9,851 nucleotides of DNA from Bacteriovoracaceae bacterium (GTDB taxonomy: Bacteria; Bdellovibrionota; Bacteriovoracia; Bacteriovoracales; Bacteriovoracaceae), in contig CANFNN010000088.1 of NCBI GenBank assembly GCA_947448095.1, forward strand, positions 1 through 9,851, written 5' to 3'. The position numbers and the translations under genes are program-made. Positions 1-6,709 of this stretch are shown piece after piece. Below the pieces are notes generated by a model that was not told where the DNA came from, made no database searches, and saw nothing but the letters and a program-made list of their open reading frames with translations. Numbering within the stretch: the stretch's first letter is position 1; every line of letters starts with the position of its first letter.

Positions 1-441
1 AAGACAGAGGCTACTCAAGAATTTGGTCATCAATTGAGAGATAATGCTGAATTAACAGGGTGTACTTTAGAAGCAGCTACTGCTTTTTTAAATGATAACA
101 AGAGACCAGCAGGCCGTTATTCTCCAGTAGCAAAAGTTACAATTTTAGGTGAGGATCACGAAGGTAAACCAACAAACTTTGCTTTCATCGATAGAAGTCT
201 TACAAAACCGGAAATAGTTCGTTTTGACGACATAACAATGTTCACGCCATTTAGTGAAAAGTTAAACATTGATAATGCAAACTACCGAGCGAATGAATCT
301 ATTGTTGATACAAGACTAATTATCAATAGCGCTCTAAAGGTGAACCTTAGCGTTTCTGGTGGTTCATATAATCAAATCAACTGTAAAGGCAAAGATATCA
401 GATTAATTAATATTACAGTGGTTGCAAAGTGTTTGAAGTGA
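1..441 (+). CDS. Hypothetical protein, 3' part only
   Basis: The frame is open from the first base of the window to a TGA at 439-441, giving at least 146 residues, so the true start lies upstream. A TTG at 34 could be read as a start, but the open frame before it argues against that. I do not recognise the family. The visible part is mixed polar/hydrophobic with no transmembrane segment. It ends in a short beta-rich stretch with two cysteines near the C-terminus (Asn-Cys-Lys-Gly, then Ala-Lys-Cys-Leu-Lys). A terminal Cys pair is common in exported disulfide-bonded proteins, but the N-terminus needed to confirm export is missing. The downstream non-coding DNA (510-564) contains a degraded copy of its 325-396 stretch, which suggests the gene once had a tandem paralogue. 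Confidence 0.75.
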   Translation, partial: KTEATQEFGHQLRDNAELTGCTLEAATAFLNDNKRPAGRYSPVAKVTILGEDHEGKPTNFAFIDRSLTKPEIVRFDDITMFTPFSEKLNIDNANYRANESIVDTRLIINSALKVNLSVSGGSYNQINCKGKDIRLINITVVAKCLK

Positions 442-473
442 TTTTTTCACTCTAAATCCCTAGCCATCGAACC

Positions 474-500
474 AAGTCCCGGCTTGAAACGCTGGGACTT
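474..500. repeat. 10-bp perfect-stem hairpin
   Basis: AAGTCCCGGC (474-483) pairs with GCTGGGACTT (491-500), nine Watson-Crick pairs plus one G-U, around a 7-base loop. It lies 33 bases after the stop of the first gene. No T-tract follows on either strand, so it is not a standard intrinsic terminator. It could stabilise the 3' end of the upstream mRNA. Confidence 0.6.
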
Positions 501-509
501 AGTGACAAA

Positions 510-564
510 AATAGCGCTGCTCATAAAGGTTAGCGTTTCAAATCAAGAAGTCAGAAGCAAAGGT
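510..564 (+). pseudogene. Decayed partial copy of the upstream gene's 3' region
   Basis: Five short blocks recur here in the same order as in the coding sequence at 325-396: AATAGCGCT (325/510), TAAAGGT (335/524), TTAGCGTTTC (347/530), AAATCAA (374/540) and GCAAAG followed by one base and T (389/557). The spacing differs by small indels, including a gap of about 17 bases between the third and fourth blocks. Read in the equivalent frame, the copy has stop codons, so it is not coding. The simplest reading is a remnant of a tandemly duplicated gene. The blocks are short and I could not compute an alignment score. Confidence 0.4.
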
Positions 565-579
565 CATGAAAACAAATAA

Positions 580-760
580 AAAACGCCCCCAGGTGTATTC
601 AGTACACTCTCCCCCGCCCCTAATTAATTCGGGAAAATCTTCGATCTACTCCGTTATAAGATGTTCCGAACTCAGTAACTTACGAACATAAGATGCCCCG
701 CTCAAAAATAACTTATGCCTAGAATCCCTCGATATTAGGCCATCCGGGGCAAGGCTCTCT
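580..760. ncRNA. Possible structured RNA, strand uncertain
   Basis: This GC-richer island holds several potential stems. GTGTA/TACAC lies at 593-597/603-607, flanked by C-tracts at 586-590, 611-615 and 617-620. ATGTTC/GAACAT lies at 661-666/684-689. An outer stem pairs TGCCCCG (694-700) with CGGGGCA (745-751) and encloses GCCTAG/TTAGGC (717-722/735-740). A direct repeat, ATAAGATGyyCCG, occurs at 656-668 and 688-700. On the minus strand GGGGGCG is followed directly by T6, which would fit the 3' end of a minus-strand transcript, but no matching C-tract lies close enough upstream to complete a terminator hairpin. No known RNA family was recognised. Confidence 0.25.
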
Positions 761-860
761 ATGAAATACGTGGCTATTGGAGGCTTAAGAGTTTCGGCAC
801 ATTAAAGCCAAAAATCAATCCATTAAAATGATTGAAAACAATGAAATTGTAGTGATTAAA

Positions 861-900
861 TTTTTGACACCCAGGATAGTAATTACCTCTTAGTCAAAAA
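861..900. promoter_or_regulatory. Spaced inverted repeat, candidate operator for the PLD operon
   Basis: TTTTTGAC (861-868) and its exact reverse complement GTCAAAAA (893-900) flank a 24-base spacer that itself contains the 8-bp palindrome GTAATTAC (879-886). If transcription starts at 939, as the -10 element implies, the repeat spans about -78 to -39. This is a typical position for an activator site. TTGACA at 864 is too far from the -10 element to be its -35. Confidence 0.35.
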
Positions 901-926
901 GGGCTCGAGAATACTGAGGCATTCGC

Positions 927-932
927 TACAAT
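927..932 (+). promoter_or_regulatory. -10 element of the PLD operon
   Basis: TACAAT matches the housekeeping -10 consensus at five of six positions and ends 6 bases before the ATG at 939, which places +1 at or next to the start codon. The -35 position (904-909) reads CTCGAG and has no consensus, so the promoter may need an activator. No Shine-Dalgarno is present at normal spacing. Confidence 0.45.
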
Positions 933-938
933 CCCTGC

Positions 939-2219
939 ATGCGCAATTACCTTATCTTCATTCTCGTCTCCCTATTCCTTGTTTCGAGCACTTATGCCGA
1001 TTCCGTCCGTATTCTTGATGACGGAGACGATGCCTACCAAGTGCGCATGCAACTTATTGAAAACGCCAAAGAAGAAATTCTGATCTCCTATTTTATCTTT
1101 GCCGACGATGCTACCGCCATGGAAGTCCTTTCGCTTTTGCGTAAGAAGGCCCGTGAAGGCGTCAAAATCAAGATCATGGTAGATGCCATGTTTAACTCAA
1201 TCCCGGCAGATGTTGGAACTCATCTTCAGCAAGAAAATGTACTCATTAAAAATTTCAATTCATTTAATTTTTTTCGTCTTAGTAAATCATTCAAATACAG
1301 AATGCATGACAAGATGTTCATCGTAGATCAGAAAAAAATCATCATGGGTGGAAGAAATATTGAAGATACCTACTACGGAAGAGCGACTAAGAACTATGAT
1401 GACCGAGATATTTTCATCCGAGGCGATATCGCTCAACAAGCTGCTAGCTATTTTCTTGAACTTTGGGAAGCCAGTCACTTAGAAGCATTCAAACAAATTA
1501 AACTGAACGACAGCAGCGCTTCTGAACAACTAGATCAGATTCAAACAAATTTTGAAATGAAACAGGCCCTGGTCTCTTTTGAGCTAGAAAACTGGGAAAC
1601 CAATTTGATGGAAGTAGAGAACGTAGACCTCTTCCATGATGCTGTGACTGACAGAAAGCAAAAGATGACAGGAACTGCCAAGCATCTCTACGAATTAATT
1701 GAAAAGGCTAAAACTTCAGTGCTAATTGAAAGCCCTTATTTGGTTATTACCAAGGAGCTTAAATCGATATTGGCCGACGCAATCGCGAGAGGAGTAAAAA
1801 TACGCTTTCTCACGAACTCGCTAAAATCGACTGATGGTTTATTTCCTCAAGCAGCCTATATTGGCCAAAGAAAAAAAATCGTTGAAATGGGTATCGAGTT
1901 ATTCGAATATTTTGGCGAAGACAGCCTTCACTCTAAATCAATTGTAGTGGATGACGAAATCGCAGGAATTGGAAGCTTTAACTTTGATCCACGGTCACAA
2001 AACTTAAACACAGAAACAATGGCAATTATTCATGATGCAAAACTGGCAGACATACTGACAGAGTCCATGAAAGAAAATTTAAAAATCGCTTATCAAATTG
2101 ATCAAGAAGGTCATCCTACCGGTTATTCGAGCAAACTACCGGGCGTATCGCTGAAAAAGAAAATTCTCACCAAACTTATTCAATTTCTGATTGTGCCTTT
2201 CGCAAAGGGTTTACTATGA
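939..2219 (+). CDS. Exported phospholipase D / cardiolipin synthase-like protein
   Basis: A 426-residue protein of the PLD superfamily, which hydrolyses or transfers phosphodiester-linked head groups through a histidine intermediate. An N-terminal hydrophobic segment ending in Thr-Tyr-Ala is a likely Sec signal (cleavage near residue 20), which puts the enzyme in the periplasm or outside the cell. Both catalytic HKD motifs are intact: H123-D-K125 to D130, followed by Gly-Gly-Arg-Asn, and H331-S-K333 to D338, followed by Gly-Ser-Phe-Asn-Phe-Asp-Pro-Arg-Ser. The second context, with Leu-Asn-Thr-Glu after it, is typical of the ClsC/YmdC type of cardiolipin synthase. The C-terminus is a basic, hydrophobic tail that could associate with membrane. 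The stop overlaps the next start (ATGA), so the two genes are translationally coupled. Substrate is unproven: lipid synthesis and lipid degradation are both possible. Confidence 0.9.
   Translation: MRNYLIFILVSLFLVSSTYADSVRILDDGDDAYQVRMQLIENAKEEILISYFIFADDATAMEVLSLLRKKAREGVKIKIMVDAMFNSIPADVGTHLQQENVLIKNFNSFNFFRLSKSFKYRMHDKMFIVDQKKIIMGGRNIEDTYYGRATKNYDDRDIFIRGDIAQQAASYFLELWEASHLEAFKQIKLNDSSASEQLDQIQTNFEMKQALVSFELENWETNLMEVENVDLFHDAVTDRKQKMTGTAKHLYELIEKAKTSVLIESPYLVITKELKSILADAIARGVKIRFLTNSLKSTDGLFPQAAYIGQRKKIVEMGIELFEYFGEDSLHSKSIVVDDEIAGIGSFNFDPRSQNLNTETMAIIHDAKLADILTESMKENLKIAYQIDQEGHPTGYSSKLPGVSLKKKILTKLIQFLIVPFAKGLL
2204..2209 (+). promoter_or_regulatory. Shine-Dalgarno of the second operon gene
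   Basis: AAAGGG lies 6 bases before the ATG at 2216, inside the 3' end of the PLD-like gene. It supports this start. It also contrasts with the absence of such a site at the operon's first gene. Confidence 0.5.
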
Positions 2220-3667
2220 AAATCCAATTATTAATTCTTTCAATCCTGTTTGTATTTTCAAGCAGTCTTTTTGCGGATCATGATGGACTGATCGATCAAT
2301 TAGTCGCCAGTAAATCCACCATCGACAGACACGCCGAAATGGTGAGTGAGTCAATTAAACAAAACCGTCCGCTCACCGGCGCAGAACTTGAAGATATCAA
2401 TGAGGCGACAAAGCAACGATTGATTCTGAGAAATGAAGCCTACGACTTTTTCACTAAGTCATACTACCTTGTAAAAAACAAAATAAATAAAGATTACACA
2501 ATTGAGGACTCTGAACTTAAAGAAATGATTCTTGCTTTAAGTGTCGCTGTTACTTTGTACGATACAACTCTCTACGCTTTTTATAAGTTCCATGACAGTC
2601 CCAAGCTAAGAAGACTTTTAAATGAAAAAGATTCGGCTTATCGCCGTGAAGGCAATACTTTCGAAAAATCGATTCAAGGAATATTCTCATTTAAAAATAG
2701 CGTCTATTTACAACGCGCATTTAAAATCCATCAACGATTCTACATTGAGGAAGGCAGATTGAATGATGAGGATTCAGTTGCAAAGGCCAATGGCATCATT
2801 GAAGCCAGTTATATCTATAACAAACTAGAAACTAGAAACTCTAAAGGTATCGTGCAGGATTTCTTTCTAATCATGGCGACAAGAATAAAAATTGATATTC
2901 AATCTCAATCAGATTTCTTCAATCACTTGGCCAACTCAGTTCTCTATAATGGAAGCCGTCTGTTTGGGAATATTGTCGGTCGAATTCAAAAGCGCAGAGG
3001 CATTTTGTACAAAGATCCGAAGTTTCTTTCAAGAGTCACAAACAAACTCAAGTCGATGGATATATTGCTCGAAAAGACTCCGTTTAGACTGACTGATAAC
3101 TTTATTCCAGGTTTTTGGGGGCATGCGGCCATCTATATTGGCTCTCAAGAAGAACTTGAGGAGCTAGGGATCTGGGATCATGAACTCGTTCAACAGTACA
3201 CAAAGGAAATCTCTAAAGGACGCCTGATTGTAGAAGCTCTACGTGACAAAGTTCAAATGAACAGTCTTGAGCATTTTTCTGACATTGATGACTTTGCCGT
3301 ACTAAGAATGAGAGTTGAGTTTACCAACGAAGAAAAAGCGGAGCACATTCTTCGCGCTCTTTCTCATGTTGGAAAAAAATATGATTTCAGTTTTGACGTT
3401 GAGACGGGCGATACAATTGTATGCTCAGAACTTCATTACAGAACATTCATTAACATTCATTTCAATACGACAACTTACTTAGGGCGCAGTACCATTTCCG
3501 TAGATCAAGTGGCCGAACAAGGAAAAACGGGAATGCCTTTTGAACCCGTTATGATGTACTTAAATGGTAAGGAAGTTGATGAGGAAACTATGCAACAAAC
3601 TTTTGATGCGGTTTTAGAGCCACTTCAAAATAGATTACCCATGGTAGAAAAGGTTGAAGCGGCTTAA
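2216..3667 (+). CDS. Exported YiiX/C92-type permuted NlpC/P60 cysteine hydrolase
   Basis: A 483-residue protein with a signal peptide (about residues 1-20, ending Ser-Leu-Phe-Ala). It has a long charged, mainly helical region up to about residue 285 and a C-terminal papain-like domain (about 290-455). The domain has the circularly permuted order seen in YiiX/YebB-like (peptidase C92) enzymes: the His comes first in Gly-H303-Ala-Ala-Ile-Tyr-Ile-Gly, E340 follows in Ile-Val-Glu-Ala, and the presumed nucleophile C403 is in Ile-Val-Cys-Ser-Glu-Leu. Permuted NlpC/P60 proteins include peptidases, amidases and lipid acyltransferase-like enzymes, so the substrate cannot be read from sequence. Coupling to an exported PLD-like enzyme favours a membrane-lipid or cell-envelope role (inference). 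The helical N-terminal region is unrecognised and may be a targeting or binding part. Confidence 0.8.
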   Translation: MKIQLLILSILFVFSSSLFADHDGLIDQLVASKSTIDRHAEMVSESIKQNRPLTGAELEDINEATKQRLILRNEAYDFFTKSYYLVKNKINKDYTIEDSELKEMILALSVAVTLYDTTLYAFYKFHDSPKLRRLLNEKDSAYRREGNTFEKSIQGIFSFKNSVYLQRAFKIHQRFYIEEGRLNDEDSVAKANGIIEASYIYNKLETRNSKGIVQDFFLIMATRIKIDIQSQSDFFNHLANSVLYNGSRLFGNIVGRIQKRRGILYKDPKFLSRVTNKLKSMDILLEKTPFRLTDNFIPGFWGHAAIYIGSQEELEELGIWDHELVQQYTKEISKGRLIVEALRDKVQMNSLEHFSDIDDFAVLRMRVEFTNEEKAEHILRALSHVGKKYDFSFDVETGDTIVCSELHYRTFINIHFNTTTYLGRSTISVDQVAEQGKTGMPFEPVMMYLNGKEVDEETMQQTFDAVLEPLQNRLPMVEKVEAA

Positions 3668-3678
3668 AACCTCTCCGA

Positions 3679-3707
3679 TTGGTCATTTATAAAGCTTGTG
3701 ATATGAT
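3679..3707 (+). promoter_or_regulatory. Extended -10 promoter of the CBS-domain gene
   Basis: TTGGTC (3679-3684), a 17-base spacer and TATGAT (3702-3707), with TG one base before the -10 hexamer (3699-3700). This is a good housekeeping-sigma promoter. It lies entirely in the 46-base gap after the cysteine hydrolase gene, so the CBS gene forms its own transcription unit. The -10 ends 6 bases before the ATG, predicting a leaderless transcript. Confidence 0.65.
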
Positions 3708-3713
3708 CGATTC

Positions 3714-4316
3714 ATGAGCTTCTTTATTTCCTTTAATGGCCAATTTGCTCCCTACGTTCATCCCACTGCAGATGCCTGGAACACCAAGGTTGTTCCCATC
3801 CAGAAGATTGAGCGCATGAACACTCACTCCGTTGACCAGCAACACCATGAACCAACTGGTAACTCTCATCCACCAAAACCGAATGTGAGTGCTTATCAAC
3901 AGCAGGTCAAAACTTTTGAGAAGTCTAAAAAACGCGTCTACGCTAAAGATCTCATGAAGTCCCCTGTTCATTTTGCACTTAATAAAACTCCCGCAAGTGA
4001 AGCCATCGTTTTAATGAAAAAATTTGGTTTTAGACACTTACCGATTTATGACAGCTCAAATAACCTCGTTGGCCTACTCTCTGATCGGGAACTAATTGGA
4101 GCTAATGAGAAGTCCCTGTGTGAAGACTTAATGATCCCAAAAGTTTTAGTGGCCTTACAAACTGCTCGAATTCAAGAAATTGCCCACATCATGCTACAAG
4201 AAAAAATTAATTCACTACCTATCGTAGATGAAAATCACGTCGTCACAGGCATCATCACTCAAAGTGACATTCTGAGATTTGTAATCACAAGCGATGATTT
4301 TTCTGGGCTTGGCTAA
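3714..4316 (+). CDS. Tandem CBS-domain protein
   Basis: A 200-residue cytoplasmic protein with no signal peptide. Residues 1-74 are polar, rich in His/Pro/Gln and probably disordered. Two CBS domains follow: about 76-130, with Ala-Lys-Asp-Leu-Met and Gly-Leu-Leu-Ser-Asp-Arg-Glu-Leu, and about 136-192, with Glu-Asp-Leu-Met and Gly-Ile-Ile-Thr-Gln-Ser-Asp-Ile-Leu. CBS pairs form a Bateman module that binds adenosine nucleotides or related ligands. T182 and D185 fit the usual ribose/phosphate-contact motif, while the first domain has Glu instead of Asp (E126). No effector domain is fused, so it probably acts as a stand-alone sensor on a partner protein. The upstream ATG is chosen because the promoter points to it. 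M35 (3816) is a less likely start. The stop lies 2 bases from the convergent gene's stop. Confidence 0.85.
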   Translation: MSFFISFNGQFAPYVHPTADAWNTKVVPIQKIERMNTHSVDQQHHEPTGNSHPPKPNVSAYQQQVKTFEKSKKRVYAKDLMKSPVHFALNKTPASEAIVLMKKFGFRHLPIYDSSNNLVGLLSDRELIGANEKSLCEDLMIPKVLVALQTARIQEIAHIMLQEKINSLPIVDENHVVTGIITQSDILRFVITSDDFSGLG

Positions 4317-4318
4317 TT

Positions 4319-5890
4319 CTAATAAGCTTCGTAAAGATCATCTTTCAATCCCCAAATGATCCCACCTTTCATGGCCTTAATTTCTTTATCATCTGTTTTA
4401 ATTTTTCTTAGTCCTTTCTTGATTTGCTTAAGTTCTTGGTAATCATAGGACAAAGTTGTCGTCATCAGAATATCGACAAATTTTAAATGCTTAAGCTCTC
4501 CCTTATCAATGGCAAGAAAGATTGGAAGTTTTCCGTTAGAATCCGGGGTGCTCTCTCCCAAAGAATAGAAAGGAAGACCGGATGATTGAAGTTTTTCTAA
4601 TAATTCATAATCTCCTGCTTCTGCCATCATATGCAACATTGTCTTGCCAGTACTTGGGTTCACTTTAGAAAAATCTAATCCCACATTTTTTAATTGAAGG
4701 AATTGATCAATCAAGATTTTCTTCTTGGCAGAATCTTTTTCTTTTAATATCTCCTGCATTAATTCAAAAGCCTGGAAATATAAAACAGAACTGAGCCCTT
4801 CAGTCAAATCCACAATGGTAGATCCTTTGTGAGGAACATAATCACAGAGGGATTCAACAGGATGATATTTATTCAAATAGACACTTCCTCGCTGAAGAAA
4901 ATCTCTTTGAGTCTCGCCTTTTTTGGGATTTATCTTGAGGCCTTCCTGAGAGATTTTTCCGAGGATAAACTGAGTTAACTTAAATGTCTCGGGTGTTTCT
5001 TTAATAAGAATAGATTGATCAAAATAGAGAGGTAAGTTTTTATGAACATACTTCCCATCTTCAATCACTTTTTGCGCCAGCTCATAATTTCCATTTTTGA
5101 TCATACAGGCGACAATGTCGTCATCTTGCTTCTCATAAACCTCGCCAAACTTTCTTTTAATTTCATTATATTCTTCGATGGTCGATACAGCACAAGCCTT
5201 CGCAGGGATTTCTGCAAGCCCCTTAACTTGGGAAGTGATTTTGAGAAGCTCTGCTTTAACTGATTGGAAATCATTTTTTGAGAAGAATTTATTATGCTCA
5301 TCAATACTTGCAACGACTTCTTGAATTCGCTCCAAATACTTCTGGGCAAATAACGGATCATTCCAAGGAAGACCAAACAATTCCCTTGTTTTTTGAAAAT
5401 CCTCATTATTATCCATGGGAAATAATACTTTCAGGTTGTTTAAATAGGCCTTCATATCACTGTCACGAGTAAAAGGAGTTGTGTCACCAATGACCATGGA
5501 GAAAATATTTTTGCCTTCGATGGTTTGCCCTTTAGGGAAAGCCAATATAAGTTTCTTATTAAATGTAGAATCACCTGACTGCCGTATAGTATATTCCAGT
5601 AGAGATGCTTTTCGATAATCAGAAGAGGGAAGAAAGAAACCTTCTACGCCGTGCTTTGTGAGATAGGCATTCATATAACGAGATTCTTCAGGCCTTACGT
5701 TCCCCTCTACATCTGAAAGAAAAAATATTGTTTTCTGTATTTTTTCTTGGCATAGAACGTTTTTTGGATCTTGAAAGCAAGGATCTTTGCTACTCATTTT
5801 GCTTTGAGAAGCTGCATCTCCCGAAGTCAAAAGACCCAAAAAGATGAGTGCAAGAGCAAATGATTCAAAACGATTCTTTTTAATTATCAT
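4319..5890 (-). CDS. Secreted ankyrin-repeat-like protein
   Basis: A 523-residue protein with a basic N-terminus and hydrophobic core (about residues 11-27), a likely signal peptide. The middle (about 30-250) is unrecognised. Ankyrin-like helical pairs are visible at about 257-283 (Gly-Asn-Tyr-Glu-Leu), 415-439 (Thr-Met-Leu-His-Met-Met-Ala-Glu-Ala-Gly-Asp-Tyr-Glu-Leu) and 453-475 (Leu-Pro-Ile-Phe-Leu-Ala-Ile-Asp-Lys-Gly). They match the TPLHxAAxxG pattern only loosely. Ankyrin repeats usually bind proteins, and exported ones often act on another cell. It is the second gene of a minus-strand operon. Its start overlaps the preceding gene's end by 11 bases, and no strong Shine-Dalgarno is seen, so translation probably depends on coupling. 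No catalytic domain was recognised. Confidence 0.75.
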   Translation of the reverse strand: MIIKKNRFESFALALIFLGLLTSGDAASQSKMSSKDPCFQDPKNVLCQEKIQKTIFFLSDVEGNVRPEESRYMNAYLTKHGVEGFFLPSSDYRKASLLEYTIRQSGDSTFNKKLILAFPKGQTIEGKNIFSMVIGDTTPFTRDSDMKAYLNNLKVLFPMDNNEDFQKTRELFGLPWNDPLFAQKYLERIQEVVASIDEHNKFFSKNDFQSVKAELLKITSQVKGLAEIPAKACAVSTIEEYNEIKRKFGEVYEKQDDDIVACMIKNGNYELAQKVIEDGKYVHKNLPLYFDQSILIKETPETFKLTQFILGKISQEGLKINPKKGETQRDFLQRGSVYLNKYHPVESLCDYVPHKGSTIVDLTEGLSSVLYFQAFELMQEILKEKDSAKKKILIDQFLQLKNVGLDFSKVNPSTGKTMLHMMAEAGDYELLEKLQSSGLPFYSLGESTPDSNGKLPIFLAIDKGELKHLKFVDILMTTTLSYDYQELKQIKKGLRKIKTDDKEIKAMKGGIIWGLKDDLYEAY

Positions 5891-6665
5891 AAAATAGTGA
5901 GGCTTCAGCTTTTACGTCCTTGCCGTTTAATTTAATAAGAGAAACTTTACCTTTCTGAGAACTTTTGATGGCTTCTCCTGTAAAAGGATGTACATCCACT
6001 TCGTATTCCACTTTAAAGTTTGCATTCGTTACAGATGAGGAAATTGTCGCTTCATCGACATCGAAACGATAACGAACCCCCAATGGAGATTTATTGAAAG
6101 ACATTCTCACTTTCATTTCTGTTTTATTAAAGTCCTGCAATTTTCTCAGTTCAAAGTTGACAGGAAATGGCGCACCAAATGTAGCTGTAAAACTTCCCTT
6201 TACATCACAAGACTCATTAAAATCATAAGTTTTGGAAACAGGAGAATTGGTCAATACACCTTTGAGCCAATCAGCAGGCCGGGAATCACATTTATCAACC
6301 TTAAACATTCCTTTGCCGCCAGTTTCTTTTCTTAGAGTCAGAATTTGAAGCATATCGCTTATCGCACTGAGGACCTTTTCCTCTGCTCCTGGAGCATTTT
6401 TTGCGGTTTCGGAGATAACCTGATTCTCGGCTTGTCCCTCAATTCCGTGCTGATAATAAGTCTTTTTCTTTAGGCTCCCATTTCGATCAAAGGTCCACTC
6501 TTCACCGTGTTTAACTGTTTCACCATCTTTTTGATATCCACAAAATGACTTTTTCCCACCAGTTGCAGGGCTCGTAAATTGAATCAAAAAAGATTCAGTT
6601 GGGCATTCGGGGACTTCTTGAGCATGCAGCAAAGAGGATAAAAATAGGAGTAATAGAATGTTCAT
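5880..6665 (-). CDS. Exported hypothetical protein with a MORN-like segment
   Basis: A 261-residue protein with a short, strongly hydrophobic signal peptide ending Leu-His-Ala (cleavage near residue 15). Residues about 42-76 (Gly-Tyr-Gln-Lys-Asp-Gly, His-Gly-Glu-Glu-Trp-Thr-Phe-Asp, Asn-Gly-Ser-Leu-Lys-Lys-Lys-Thr-Tyr-Tyr) resemble MORN/YwqK-type beta-hairpin repeats. The rest is unrecognised, and its C-terminal half looks beta-rich. Four cysteines (C21, C42, C126, C153) could form two disulfides. It is the first gene of the minus-strand operon and is read from the sigma-28-type promoter at 6672-6698. That promoter places the transcript start near the ATG, and no Shine-Dalgarno is visible. 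Function unknown. A role at the cell surface or in the prey envelope would be inference from export and co-transcription with an ankyrin-like protein. Confidence 0.8.
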   Translation of the reverse strand: MNILLLLFLSSLLHAQEVPECPTESFLIQFTSPATGGKKSFCGYQKDGETVKHGEEWTFDRNGSLKKKTYYQHGIEGQAENQVISETAKNAPGAEEKVLSAISDMLQILTLRKETGGKGMFKVDKCDSRPADWLKGVLTNSPVSKTYDFNESCDVKGSFTATFGAPFPVNFELRKLQDFNKTEMKVRMSFNKSPLGVRYRFDVDEATISSSVTNANFKVEYEVDVHPFTGEAIKSSQKGKVSLIKLNGKDVKAEASLFYDN

Positions 6666-6671
6666 AACAGC

Positions 6672-6698
6672 CTATCGGCAGAGGCGAATCAGGGCTTA
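6672..6698 (-). promoter_or_regulatory. Sigma-28 (FliA)-type promoter, minus strand
   Basis: Read on the minus strand, the -10 element is GCCGATAG (7 of 8 to the FliA consensus GCCGATAA). Eleven bases upstream lies TAAGCCCT, which keeps the key TAA of the -35 TAAAGTTT but little else (4 of 8). The -10 ends 6 bases before the ATG at 6665. Confidence 0.6.
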
Positions 6699-6709
6699 AT
6701 GCTTTTTAC

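Larger units (their letters stand above)
442..938. other. Long non-coding stretch with hairpins and C-tracts
   Basis: About 497 bases without a credible ORF on either strand. In order it holds a 10-bp hairpin (474-500), a diverged copy of part of the preceding gene (510-564), and a C-rich segment with a small hairpin (584-620). Next come a hairpin-rich block (about 637-751), AT-rich small inverted repeats (815-835 and 838-850), a spaced inverted repeat (861-900) and the presumed promoter of the phospholipase-like gene. I saw no tRNA, rRNA, tmRNA, SRP RNA or RNase P signature. It may encode an uncharacterised structured RNA, or be decayed intergenic DNA with regulatory sites at its right end. 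Confidence 0.7.

Noticed and set aside
34..36. TTG as the start codon of the first gene
   Set aside because: The frame is open from base 1 with protein-like composition, and no ribosome binding site precedes the TTG, so the gene most likely begins upstream of the window.
474..500. Intrinsic terminator of the first gene
   Set aside because: The stem is strong, but no T-tract follows it on either strand.
586..620. G-quadruplex on the minus strand
   Set aside because: Only three closely spaced G-tracts are present and the fourth is about 75 bases away, so a standard intramolecular quadruplex is not supported.
666..675. CCGAACTCAG, identical to the hallmark segment of 5S rRNA
   Set aside because: The flanking sequence lacks the 5S helices and the rest of the molecule, and no 16S/23S genes are nearby. 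A 10-base match is probably chance.
709..735. Third sigma-28-like promoter (TAACTTAT, 11 bases, CTCGATAT)
   Set aside because: It matches only about 5 of 8 positions in each element, lies inside a predicted stem, and is followed by no gene at suitable spacing.
470..800. tmRNA, 6S RNA, RNase P RNA, SRP RNA or c-di-GMP riboswitch
   Set aside because: None of the conserved core motifs of these RNAs was found on either strand, and the terminal pairing expected for 6S RNA or RNase P RNA is absent.
864..869. TTGACA as a -35 element
   Set aside because: No -10 hexamer lies 16-18 bases downstream, and it is far too distant from TACAAT at 927. It is better explained as part of the inverted repeat.
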